From Allobosea sp. 117 (GTDB taxonomy: Bacteria > Pseudomonadota > Alphaproteobacteria > Rhizobiales > Xanthobacteraceae): DNA of 64,000 nt. Below are positions 48,492 to 60,049 of this stretch, piece by piece. The position numbers and the translations under genes were made by a program. The stretch lies in NCBI RefSeq assembly GCF_000702305.1, contig NZ_JNLC01000014.1:124001-188000 (forward strand), read 5' to 3'. The stretch's first letter is position 1. The number at the start of each line of letters is the position of its first letter. Below the pieces are notes generated by a model, which saw only the letters and a program-made list of their open reading frames with translations, was not told where the DNA came from and searched no databases.

Positions 48492-49517
48492 GTGACACAC
48501 ACGACATTGCAGGACCACCTCGCAGGGTGGTCCGGAGATGATTTCCTGCGCCGGGGAATCGCATCGAGCGTACTCGCGCTCGCCAGTGCCGGCATCGCCA
48601 TTGCCGAGCTGGTCGCCGCCGGTCCGCTCGCCGGCGAGCTGGCCGCCGTGCGCGGACATCACAGCGACGGTGACAGCCAGAAGGAGCTCGACGTCGTCGC
48701 CGACGGCATCATCGCCGAGCGCCTTTCCGCGGCACCGGTAGCCCTGCTCGGCTCCGAGGAGGCCGAGGAGGCGATGGAGCTCGATCCGAAAGGCACCCTC
48801 GCGGTCGCCGTCGATCCGCTCGACGGCTCGTCCAACATCGACACCAATGTCTCGATCGGCATGATCTTCTCGATCCTGCCCTTCATCGGGCCGGACTCGC
48901 TGCTGCAGCCCGGCAACCGCCAGCTCGCCGCCGGCTTCATGGTGTTCGGCCCGCAGGTCAGCCTCGCCCTCACGGTCGGCGAAGGCACCCAGCTCTTCGT
49001 GCTCGACCGCACCACCGGCCGTCTCCTGCTCATCAACGAGCATGTCGCCATCCCGGCGGAGGCTTCCGAATACGCCATCAACGGCTCGAACCAGCGCCAC
49101 TGGGACCAGCCGGTGCGCAACTACATCGAGGATTGCCAGGCCGGCGCCGAGGGCCCGCGCGGGCGCGACTTCAACACGCGCTGGATCGCCTCCATGGTGG
49201 CCGAGGCCTACCGCATCCTCGTGCGCGGCGGCGTCTATCTCTATCCCGGCGACGCCCGCAAGGGCTATCGCAACGGCCGGCTGCGCCTCGTTTACGAGGC
49301 CAACCCGATCGCCTTCCTGGTCACCCAGGCGGAGGGCGCGGCGACCGACGGCGTGAACGCGATCCTCGACCTCACGCCGACCGGCCTGCATCAGCGCGTG
49401 CCGCTGGTGTTCGGCTCGCGCGCCGAGGTGGAGCGCATCGGCCGCTATCACTCCGACCCCGTCAACCTTGCCGACCGCTCGCCGCTCTTCGCGCGGCGCG
49501 GCCTGCTGCGGGTGTGA
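48492..49517 (+). CDS. cbbF: class I fructose-1,6-bisphosphatase (CbbF)
   Basis: 341 residues from GTG 48492. Removes the 1-phosphate of fructose bisphosphate (and sedoheptulose bisphosphate in cbb systems). Metal site: [14 protein letters not shown], then [19 protein letters not shown], the class I signature, and [20 protein letters not shown] with the sugar-phosphate residues. First gene of the cbb operon; cbbP follows after 11 nt. A GGGGAAA-like site precedes it. Confidence 0.95.
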   Translation: MTHTTLQDHLAGWSGDDFLRRGIASSVLALASAGIAIAELVAAGPLAGELAAVRGHHSDGDSQKELDVVADGIIAERLSAAPVALLGSEEAEEAMELDPKGTLAVAVDPLDGSSNIDTNVSIGMIFSILPFIGPDSLLQPGNRQLAAGFMVFGPQVSLALTVGEGTQLFVLDRTTGRLLLINEHVAIPAEASEYAINGSNQRHWDQPVRNYIEDCQAGAEGPRGRDFNTRWIASMVAEAYRILVRGGVYLYPGDARKGYRNGRLRLVYEANPIAFLVTQAEGAATDGVNAILDLTPTGLHQRVPLVFGSRAEVERIGRYHSDPVNLADRSPLFARRGLLRV

Positions 49518-49528
49518 GGAGCGGGACC

Positions 49529-50404
49529 ATGTCGATCCATCACCCGATCATCTCGGTCACCGGCTCGTCCGGCGCGGGCACCACCTCGGTGCGGCGCATC
49601 TTCGAGCAGATCTTCCGCCGCGAGGAGGTGGTCGCCGCCTATATCGAGGGCGACGCCTTCCACCGCTACGACCGCACCGAGATGAAGCGCGTCATGGCCG
49701 AGGAGGCGGGACGCGGCAACCACCACTACAGCCATTTCGGCCCGGACTCGAACCTGTTCGAGGAGCTGGAGGAGACCTTCCGCAGCTACTCGAAGACCGG
49801 GACCGGACGGACGCGGCACTACATCCACGACGACCGCGAGGCCGAGGAATATGGCGGCACGCCCGGCACCTTCACCTCGTGGACGGACCTGCCGGGCCCG
49901 ACCGACCTCCTGTTCTACGAAGGCCTGCACGGCGCGGTGATCAGCGGCAATGTCGATGTCGCGCGCTATGCCGACCTGAAGATCGGCGTGGTGCCGGTGA
50001 TCAATCTCGAGTGGATCCAGAAGATCCATCGCGACCGCTCGACCCGCGGCTATTCCACCGAGGCGGTGACCGACACCATCCTGCGGCGCATGCCGGACTA
50101 CGTGAACTATATCTGCCCGCAGTTCACCCACACCGACATCAACTTCCAGCGCGTGCCGACGGTGGACACCTCCAACCCGTTCATCGCGCGCTGGATCCCG
50201 ACGGCGGACGAATCGATCGTCGTCATCCGCTTCGCCAAGCCGCGCGGCATCGACTTCCCCTACCTGCTCTCGATGATCCAGGGCTCCTGGATGTCACGCG
50301 CCAACTCCATCGTCATCCCCGGCGGGAAACTCGACATCGCCATGCAGCTCATCCTGACGCCGATGATCCTCAACCTCGTCGACAAGAAGCGGCGGGCCGC
50401 GTGA
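49529..50404 (+). CDS. cbbP: phosphoribulokinase (CbbP)
   Basis: 291 residues. Phosphorylates ribulose 5-phosphate to the RuBisCO substrate. P-loop GSSGAGTTS in [20 protein letters not shown], the catalytic region [19 protein letters not shown], and [19 protein letters not shown]. Length fits bacterial octameric, NADH-activated enzymes. Starts 11 nt after cbbF and ends 14 nt before cbbT. Found only in the Calvin cycle, so diagnostic. Confidence 0.96.
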   Translation: MSIHHPIISVTGSSGAGTTSVRRIFEQIFRREEVVAAYIEGDAFHRYDRTEMKRVMAEEAGRGNHHYSHFGPDSNLFEELEETFRSYSKTGTGRTRHYIHDDREAEEYGGTPGTFTSWTDLPGPTDLLFYEGLHGAVISGNVDVARYADLKIGVVPVINLEWIQKIHRDRSTRGYSTEAVTDTILRRMPDYVNYICPQFTHTDINFQRVPTVDTSNPFIARWIPTADESIVVIRFAKPRGIDFPYLLSMIQGSWMSRANSIVIPGGKLDIAMQLILTPMILNLVDKKRRAA

Positions 50405-50418
50405 ACCGGGAGGAAGAC

Positions 50419-52443
<2,025 letters not shown>

Positions 52444-52453
52444 GGAGAGCCCC

Positions 52454-53539
52454 ATGGCCCGCATCACTCTTCGCCAGCTTCTCGACCACGCGGCCGAGCA
52501 GGGCTACGGCGTCCCCGCCTTCAACATCAACAACATGGAGCAGGGCCTCGCGATCATGGAGGCGGCGAACGCCGTCGACGCGCCGGTCATCATGCAGGCG
52601 AGCCGCGGTGCCCGCTCCTATGCCAACGACATCATGCTCGCCAAGATGATCGAGGCGCTGTCGGAGATGTATCCGCACATCCCGCTCTGCATGCATCAGG
52701 ACCACGGGAACAACGAGGCGACCTGCCTCTCGGCGATCCAGCACGGCTTCACCTCGGTGATGATGGACGGCTCGCTGAAGGAGGACGCCAAGACCCCGGC
52801 GGACTACGACTACAACGTCGCCATCACCCGCCGCGTGGTCGACGCCGCGCACTGGGTCGGCGCCTCGGTCGAGGGCGAGCTCGGCGTGCTGGGCTCGCTG
52901 GAGCACGGCGCCGGCGAGCAGGAAGACGGTCACGGCGCCGAGGGCACCCTCAGCCACGACCAGTTGCTCACCGATCCCGACCAGGCGGTGGACTTCGTCG
53001 CCGCGACCCGCGTCGATGCGCTCGCCATCGCCATGGGCACCTCGCACGGCGCCTACAAGTTCTCGCGCAAGCCGGACGGCGACATCCTCGCGATGAACGT
53101 CATCGAGGAGATCCACCGCCGGCTGCCGAGCGTGCATCTGGTCATGCACGGCTCGTCCTCGGTGCCGCAGGCGCTGCAGGACCTGTTCAACGCCTCCGGC
53201 GGCGAGATGCCCCAGACTTGGGGTGTGCCGGTCGAGGAGATCGTGCGCGGCATCAAGCACGGCGTGCGCAAGGTCAATATCGACACCGACTGCCGGCTCG
53301 CCATGACCGCGCAGTTCCGCAAGGTGGCGCAGGCGAACAAGTCCGAGTTCGACCCGCGCAAGTTCCTTAAACCCGCCATGGACGCCATGCGCGACCTGTG
53401 CCGGGAACGTTTCGAGCAGTTCGGCACCGCCGGACAGGCCTCGAAGATCAAGGTCCTGCCGCTCGCGGCAATGGCCAAGCGCTATGCCTCGGGCGCGCTC
53501 GATCCGGTGATCGGCGGCGCCAGGGTAGCCGCGGAATAA
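52454..53539 (+). CDS. cbbA: class II fructose-bisphosphate aldolase (CbbA)
   Basis: 361 residues. Zinc-dependent aldolase for fructose and sedoheptulose bisphosphates. Motifs: [40 protein letters not shown] with zinc-binding His residues, [20 protein letters not shown], and [20 protein letters not shown] with another zinc ligand. The [20 protein letters not shown] stretch binds phosphate. Gap of 125 nt to cbbL has no clear extra gene. Confidence 0.95.
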   Translation: MARITLRQLLDHAAEQGYGVPAFNINNMEQGLAIMEAANAVDAPVIMQASRGARSYANDIMLAKMIEALSEMYPHIPLCMHQDHGNNEATCLSAIQHGFTSVMMDGSLKEDAKTPADYDYNVAITRRVVDAAHWVGASVEGELGVLGSLEHGAGEQEDGHGAEGTLSHDQLLTDPDQAVDFVAATRVDALAIAMGTSHGAYKFSRKPDGDILAMNVIEEIHRRLPSVHLVMHGSSSVPQALQDLFNASGGEMPQTWGVPVEEIVRGIKHGVRKVNIDTDCRLAMTAQFRKVAQANKSEFDPRKFLKPAMDAMRDLCRERFEQFGTAGQASKIKVLPLAAMAKRYASGALDPVIGGARVAAE

Positions 53540-53595
53540 CCGCGGCGGCGGAGTGAACTGAACGCCTCTCCCCGAGGGGCCGACGAAACGACTGA

Positions 53596-55134
<1,539 letters not shown>

Positions 55135-55307
55135 CGCCCGTGTACCCCGGACCCGCGCAGAGCATCGTGACGCGCCGATCCGGGATGCACCGGAAGACCA
55201 GCCGAAGACTGAAAAGCCTTTGGCGCTTCACGAATTTCCTTCTGGCCCCCGGCCCTGCGGAGCGCACTGCGCGCTTCGCCCGGGGAACGATAGATGAGGA
55301 CATCACC
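55135..55307 (+). other. cbbL-cbbS spacer with degenerate palindromic repeat
   Basis: 173 nt without a gene. It contains CCGGAC/GATCCGGG pieces like the other REP-like elements and a GCGGAGCGCACTGCGCGCTT stem region near 55256-55280. This is likely a decayed repeat inserted between the two RuBisCO subunit genes. It could alter mRNA stability or subunit ratio. Confidence 0.5.
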
Positions 55308-55727
55308 ATGCGCATCACCCAGGGCGCCTTCTCCTTCCTGCCGGACCTCACGGACGAGCAGATCGCCAAGCAGATCCAGTACTGCATCAACAATGGCTGG
55401 GCCGTGAACATCGAGTTCACCGACGACCCGCATCCCCGCAACACCTATTGGGAGCTGTGGGGCCTGCCGATGTTCGACGTGAAGGACGCCGCCGGCGTCA
55501 TGTTCGAGCTCAATGAATGCCGCAAGGCCTATGCCGGGCGCCACTACATCCGCGTCTCGGCCTTCGACGCCACCCACACCTGGGAGTCGGTGCGGCTCTC
55601 CTTCATCGTGAACCGGCCCGAGAACGAGCCCGGCTTCGCGCTGGAGCGGCAGGAAGTGGACGGGCGGAACATCCGCTACACGACCCGCCCCTACGCGGCG
55701 AACCAGCCCGAGGGCGCGCGCTACTGA
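55308..55727 (+). CDS. cbbS: RuBisCO small subunit (CbbS)
   Basis: 139 residues, longer at the C-terminus than plant-type subunits, as in red-type enzymes. Begins MRITQGAFSFLPDLTDEQIA, has QIQYCINNGWAVNIEFTDDP and NTYWELWGLPMFDVKDAAGV, and ends in the beta-hairpin extension (VDGRNIRYTTRPYAANQPEG) that lines the central channel of form IC/ID enzymes. ATG 55308 is the first start keeping the conserved N-terminus, with GAGGA upstream. Confidence 0.96.
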   Translation: MRITQGAFSFLPDLTDEQIAKQIQYCINNGWAVNIEFTDDPHPRNTYWELWGLPMFDVKDAAGVMFELNECRKAYAGRHYIRVSAFDATHTWESVRLSFIVNRPENEPGFALERQEVDGRNIRYTTRPYAANQPEGARY

Positions 55728-55785
55728 CACCCGTTTCGTGACCGAACTTCTTCGCAGCCGACCCGTTCCTCCCCGGCTGCGATAA

Positions 55786-55820
55786 GGACCGGTCCGGGAT
55801 ACCGCGCCCCGGACCGGTCC
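55786..55820 (+). terminator. strong hairpin between cbbS and cbbX
   Basis: 13-bp perfect arms GGACCGGTCCGGG (55786-55798) and CCCGGACCGGTCC (55808-55820) with a 9-nt loop, then ATTTTCTCTT. It should stop or attenuate transcription after the RuBisCO genes, so cbbX and later genes would be made in smaller amount. Confidence 0.7.
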
Positions 55821-55839
55821 ATTTTCTCTTCCCAACGAG

Positions 55840-55972
55840 CATCCTTCGAGGCTCGCGGAGCCTGTCCTCGGGCTTGCCAAAGGCAAGACCCGTGGGCTCG
55901 CACCTCAGGATGACGCTGCTCCTGTAGTGACGTCATCCTGAGGTGCCGGCCGGAGCCCGGCCTCGAAGGATG
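55840..55972. repeat. paired inverted REP-like elements before cbbX
   Basis: Two copies in opposite orientation. CATCCTTCGAGGC (55840-55852) pairs with GCCTCGAAGGATG (55960-55972), and GCACCTCAGGATGAC (55900-55914) with GTCATCCTGAGGTGC (55932-55946). This matches a widespread alphaproteobacterial intergenic repeat type. The whole 264-nt cbbS-cbbX gap is taken up by this pair and the preceding hairpin. Confidence 0.8.
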
Positions 55973-55991
55973 GGACCAGGAGCGACCAGCC

Positions 55992-56945
55992 ATGGACGCC
56001 ATCACCGAAGATCCGAAGACGGAAGCCCCGATCGCACCCGCGACGGAGGCCGTCGACCTCGCCGCCGAATTCGCGGAGACCGGCCTGTCCGAGGTGTTCG
56101 AGGAGCTCGACCGCGACCTCGTCGGCCTCGCCCCGGTCAAGAAGCGCCTGCGCGAGATCGCCGCGCTGCTGCTGGTCGACCGCGCCCGCGCCCGCTTCGG
56201 GCTGGAGGCGGCGAGCCCGACCCTGCATATGAGCTTCACCGGCAACCCCGGCACGGGCAAGACCACGGTGGCGCTGCGCATGGCGGAGATCCTCCACCGG
56301 CTCGGCTATGTGCGCAAAGGCCACCTCGTCACCGTCACGCGCGACGACCTCGTCGGCCAGTACATCGGCCACACCGCGCCGAAGACCAAGGAAATCCTCA
56401 AGCGCGCCATGGGCGGCGTGCTGTTCATCGACGAGGCCTATTACCTCTACCGGCCCGAGAACGAGCGCGACTACGGGCAGGAGGCGATCGAGATCCTCCT
56501 GCAGGTCATGGAGAACCAGCGCGACGACCTCGTCGTCATCCTCGCCGGCTATGCCGACCGCATGGAGCGCTTCTTCCACGCAAATCCCGGCTTCCGCTCG
56601 CGCGTCGCCCACCACATCGACTTCCCCGACTATTCGGAGGAGGAGCTGAACGCCATTGGCGGGCGCATCCTCGGGGCGATGAACTATGTGATGAGCCCGA
56701 AGGCGGAAGAGGCGTTCGCGCGCTACATCAGCCTGCGCAAGGAGCAGCCGCATTTCGCCAATGGCCGCTCGATCCGCAACGCGCTCGACCGCGCGCGGCT
56801 CAGGCAGGCGAACCGGCTGTTCACCGCCGGCCGGCCGGTCACCGCGCAGGACCTGCGCACGCTGGAGGCCGAGGACATCCTCGCCAGCCGCGTGTTCTCC
56901 GGCGGCATCGACAGCTATCCGCCGATCGGCGGCACGCACCCGTGA
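55992..56945 (+). CDS. cbbX: red-type RuBisCO activase CbbX
   Basis: 317 residues. AAA+ ATPase that pulls the C-terminus of red-type CbbL to release inhibitory sugar phosphates. Walker A GNPGTGKT in [20 protein letters not shown], pore and Walker B region [20 protein letters not shown] and [20 protein letters not shown], sensor [15 protein letters not shown]-terminal extension of about 40 acidic residues. Flanked on both sides by palindromic repeats inside the cbb operon, so it may be a separately adjusted part of the transcript. Confidence 0.96.
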   Translation: MDAITEDPKTEAPIAPATEAVDLAAEFAETGLSEVFEELDRDLVGLAPVKKRLREIAALLLVDRARARFGLEAASPTLHMSFTGNPGTGKTTVALRMAEILHRLGYVRKGHLVTVTRDDLVGQYIGHTAPKTKEILKRAMGGVLFIDEAYYLYRPENERDYGQEAIEILLQVMENQRDDLVVILAGYADRMERFFHANPGFRSRVAHHIDFPDYSEEELNAIGGRILGAMNYVMSPKAEEAFARYISLRKEQPHFANGRSIRNALDRARLRQANRLFTAGRPVTAQDLRTLEAEDILASRVFSGGIDSYPPIGGTHP

Positions 56946-56959
56946 TCCTTGGGAACACC

Positions 56960-57065
56960 GTCATCCTGAGGGTGCCCGGCCATCGGCCGGGCCTCGAAGG
57001 ATGCTCGCCCCGCCCACCCGAACGGACATCCTTCGAGGCTCGCTGCGCTCGCACCTCGGGATGAC
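56960..57065. repeat. paired REP-like elements between cbbX and cbbE
   Basis: First element 56960-57003 (GTCATCCTGAGGGTGCCCGG to CCTCGAAGGATG) with an internal GCCCGGC/GCCGGGC stem. Second element 57027-57065, inverted (CATCCTTCGAGGC to ACCTCGGGATGAC). Same family as 55840-55972. They fill most of the 195-nt gap. Confidence 0.8.
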
Positions 57066-57140
57066 GGTGCTCCCGATGGACGACGGTGCATGCATGAACC
57101 CGGCGATGAAGCACCGACGACTTCAAAGAGGACATCACCC

Positions 57141-57821
57141 ATGACCACCCCCCTGATCGCCCCCTCCATGCTCGCTTCCGACTTCGCACGGCTCGGCGAG
57201 GAGGTGCGCGACGTCGTGGCGGCCGGCGCCGACTGGATCCATCTCGACGTCATGGACGGCCATTTCGTGCCGAACATCACCTTCGGGCCGGACGTCATCA
57301 AGGCGATCCGCCCCTATACCGACCGCGTGTTCGACGTGCATCTGATGATCGCGCCGGTCGAGCCCTATCTCGAGGCCTTCGCCAAGGCGGGGGCCGACAT
57401 CATCACCGTGCAGGCCGAGGCGACCGACCATCTCGACCGCTGCCTGCAGGTGATCCGCTCGCTCGGCAAAAAGGCCGGCGTCGCGCTCAACCCGGCGACG
57501 TCGGAAAGCGCGGTCGCCTATGTGCTCGATAAGGTCGACCTGATCCTGCCGATGACGGTCAATCCCGGCTTCGGCGGGCAGGCCTTCATCCGCGACGTGC
57601 TGCCCAAGGTGGAGCGCCTGCGCGCCATGATCGGTGACCGGCCGATCCACCTGGAGATCGATGGCGGCGTGAATCCGGAGACCGGCGCGCTCTGCACCGC
57701 CGCGGGCGCCGACGTGCTGGTCGCCGGCTCCGCCGTCTTCAAGGGCGGCATCGAGGGCTACCGCGCCAATATCGCGGCGATCCGCTCGGCCGGCGCGAAG
57801 GCCGTGGCGAAGGCGGCCTGA
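57141..57821 (+). CDS. cbbE: ribulose-phosphate 3-epimerase (CbbE)
   Basis: 226 residues. Interconverts ribulose and xylulose 5-phosphate. TIM barrel with [40 protein letters not shown] (metal-binding His and Asp), [20 protein letters not shown] and [20 protein letters not shown] with the catalytic Asp. AAAGAGGACATC precedes the ATG. Overall length normal; cbbY follows after 4 nt. Confidence 0.96.
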   Translation: MTTPLIAPSMLASDFARLGEEVRDVVAAGADWIHLDVMDGHFVPNITFGPDVIKAIRPYTDRVFDVHLMIAPVEPYLEAFAKAGADIITVQAEATDHLDRCLQVIRSLGKKAGVALNPATSESAVAYVLDKVDLILPMTVNPGFGGQAFIRDVLPKVERLRAMIGDRPIHLEIDGGVNPETGALCTAAGADVLVAGSAVFKGGIEGYRANIAAIRSAGAKAVAKAA

Positions 57822-57825
57822 CGCC

Positions 57826-58545
57826 ATGCGCGCGGACGTCATCATCTTCGATGTCGACGGCACGCTCGCCGAGACCGAAGAGGTGCACCGGCGCGCCTTC
57901 AACGAGGTGTTCGCGGACTTCGGCCTGAACTGGAGCTGGGACCAGCCGCTCTACCGCAAGCTGCTCGACGTCACCGGCGGCAAGGAGCGCATCGCCCATT
58001 ACGTCGCCGCCTACGACCCGCCGGACGGGGCGCGGGCGCTCGCCGCCCTTGCCGAGCTGCACGCCGCCAAGAACCGGCGCTATGGCGAGCTCGTCGCGGA
58101 AGGCGCGGCGAAGCTGCGACCCGGCATCCGCCGGCTGATCGGCGAGGCGCGCCGGGGCGGCGTCCGGCTGGCGATTGCCACCACTACCAGCCTCGCCAAT
58201 GTGGAATCCCTCCTTGCCGCCGCATTCGGCACCGAGGGGCGCGACATCTTCGAGGTGATCGGCGCCGGCGACATCGTGCCGGCCAAGAAGCCGGCGCCCG
58301 ACATCTATCGCCACGTGCTCGACGCGCTGAGGGCGCCGAGCTTCGCCTCGATCGCCGTCGAGGATTCGCGCAACGGTCTCGATTCCGCCCGGGCGGCGGG
58401 ACTGCCGACCATCGTCACGCCAAGCCTCTACACACGCCACCAGAGCTTCCCCGGCGCGCTCGCCGTGGTGCCGGACCTCGAAACCCCACCGGTGACGCTG
58501 CCGCTCATCGCCCGCTGGCGGGCCACCGAGGCGGAGCGGGACTGA
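57826..58545 (+). CDS. cbbY: CbbY-type HAD phosphatase
   Basis: 239 residues. HAD motif I IIFDVDGTLAETEEVHRRAF with nucleophile and acid Asp, motif II LAIATTTSLANVESL, motif III Lys in PAKKPAPDIYRHVLDAL and motif IV VEDSRNGLDSARAAG. In red-type systems CbbY removes the inhibitor xylulose 1,5-bisphosphate after CbbX releases it, so it completes the repair function of the operon. The 3' end stops 4 nt from an opposing gene. Confidence 0.94.
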   Translation: MRADVIIFDVDGTLAETEEVHRRAFNEVFADFGLNWSWDQPLYRKLLDVTGGKERIAHYVAAYDPPDGARALAALAELHAAKNRRYGELVAEGAAKLRPGIRRLIGEARRGGVRLAIATTTSLANVESLLAAAFGTEGRDIFEVIGAGDIVPAKKPAPDIYRHVLDALRAPSFASIAVEDSRNGLDSARAAGLPTIVTPSLYTRHQSFPGALAVVPDLETPPVTLPLIARWRATEAERD

Positions 58546-58549
58546 GCCG

Positions 58550-59785
58550 TCAGCGATCGCGCACGGGGATCGGTACGGCCTCGGCCGGCAGCCGCCCGAG
58601 GGCGAGGCTGCGGCGGCCGCCCTCCTCGTAGCGCCGCGCCAGACGGTTGAGCCGGCCACGCCACGGGTCCTCGATGCGGGCATAGGTGAAGGCCGCGAGC
58701 GCCACCGTCACGACGAGGAAGCCGGCAAGCAGCGCCTGCGTCGCCATCGGGTGGCCGAGATCGTAGAGGTGCTTCACATAGCCCTCGACGACGACCTCGC
58801 GCCGCACCGTGATGCCGGCGGCCTCGCCATAGAGCCATACGCCATAGGCGAGCAGCACTAGCAGCGGGACGTGCACCATGTAGATCGAATAGGACCAGCG
58901 CCCGAGCGCGCGCAGCGGGCGTACCCGGAGCGCGCGCGACAGCGCCCCGCCCTCGCGCGCGAAGATCAGGATGGCGCAGCCGAACACCGCCGGAGCCAGC
59001 AGGCTCAGCGCATGCACCTTGTCCGGCCCATTGCCGGCGACGATGACGAACAGCCCGGCGATCGCCACCGCCGCGACTTCCGCGACGGTTGCGAATGGCA
59101 GCGCACGCGCGCGCATCCGCACATGCAGATGATAGGCGACCACCCCGGTGAAGAAGCCGGCGACGCAGCGCACGAGGCCGTAATCGGCGGTCGAGTTCAT
59201 GTAGGACGGCGCCAGCGCCAGCAGCGCGAGGCTCGCGCCGGCCACCAGCAGGAGCGAGGCGGCGACCAGCCGCCGGCCGGACAGCACGATCACAGCCGCG
59301 AACAGGATGTAGGTGTACAGCTCGGCGCCGATGCTCCACGCCGGGCCGTTCCACGCGCTGCCATAGAGGCTCATCGAGTTGAGCAGCAGCGCGTTGAGCA
59401 CCAGCGCCAGCAGCGAATAGCTGCCCGTATTGGCATGCACCGCGAGCTGGTCGGGGTACGGGCCGAAGAGATTGATCGCCATGATCGCGACCATCATCGC
59501 GAAGAGGATCGCGGCATGCAGCGGCCACAGCCGGCCGAAGCGCCTCAGGATGAAGCCGCCGACCTTGCGCGGCGCGTCGAGCCGGTCGCGATAGGCGTGG
59601 CACACCACGAAGCCGGAGAGCACGAAGAAAAAATCCACAAAAAGATAAGAATTCAAAATGAACGCACTTCGTATCGAATCCGCATTCATGACGAACGCAA
59701 AATGATATATCGCCACCATAACAGCGCAGATACCGCGCCAGGAATCGAGGGATTCAAATCGTTCTGGCGCACCGGTATCGGCCAT
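58550..59785 (-). CDS. acyltransferase family 3 membrane protein
   Basis: 411 residues from ATG 59785 (GGAGGATATCGT upstream). Typical OafA/acyltransferase-3 start ERFESLDSWRGICAVMVAIY with the membrane His in YHFAF, then SYLFVDFFFVLSGFVVCHAY and RLWPLHAAILFAMMVAIMAI. About ten membrane helices. Such proteins move acetyl or other acyl groups to polysaccharides. The start of the gene is lower in GC than the rest of the window. Not linked to C1 metabolism. Confidence 0.92.
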   Translation of the reverse strand: MADTGAPERFESLDSWRGICAVMVAIYHFAFVMNADSIRSAFILNSYLFVDFFFVLSGFVVCHAYRDRLDAPRKVGGFILRRFGRLWPLHAAILFAMMVAIMAINLFGPYPDQLAVHANTGSYSLLALVLNALLLNSMSLYGSAWNGPAWSIGAELYTYILFAAVIVLSGRRLVAASLLLVAGASLALLALAPSYMNSTADYGLVRCVAGFFTGVVAYHLHVRMRARALPFATVAEVAAVAIAGLFVIVAGNGPDKVHALSLLAPAVFGCAILIFAREGGALSRALRVRPLRALGRWSYSIYMVHVPLLVLLAYGVWLYGEAAGITVRREVVVEGYVKHLYDLGHPMATQALLAGFLVVTVALAAFTYARIEDPWRGRLNRLARRYEEGGRRSLALGRLPAEAVPIPVRDR

Positions 59786-60049
59786 ACGATATCCTCCATT
59801 TCTGAATGTACTGTATTTTTCTACCGAAGTCGGCGGAATAAGAGCCGGATATAACGACTCATCTTGCTCACGGTTCCATCCGAACGTAGCGCAGAGACGG
59901 CCACATGATGGCGATGAAGCGGCGATTCCCCCCACCGCCGGAGGTCGCTTGAACCGATGTGAGGCGATGCGGGCTTCCGATCCGCCGACCGAGGGCCTAC
60001 AGCTTTCATTGGCGCTATGGCCAGATTTCGTGCCGCCTGGAGTGATGCG
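59786..60049. promoter_or_regulatory. divergent gap between acyltransferase and pepN genes
   Basis: 264 nt, AT-rich near 59790-59860, with no gene. It should contain both promoters; no convincing box pair or operator is picked out by eye. Confidence 0.3.
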
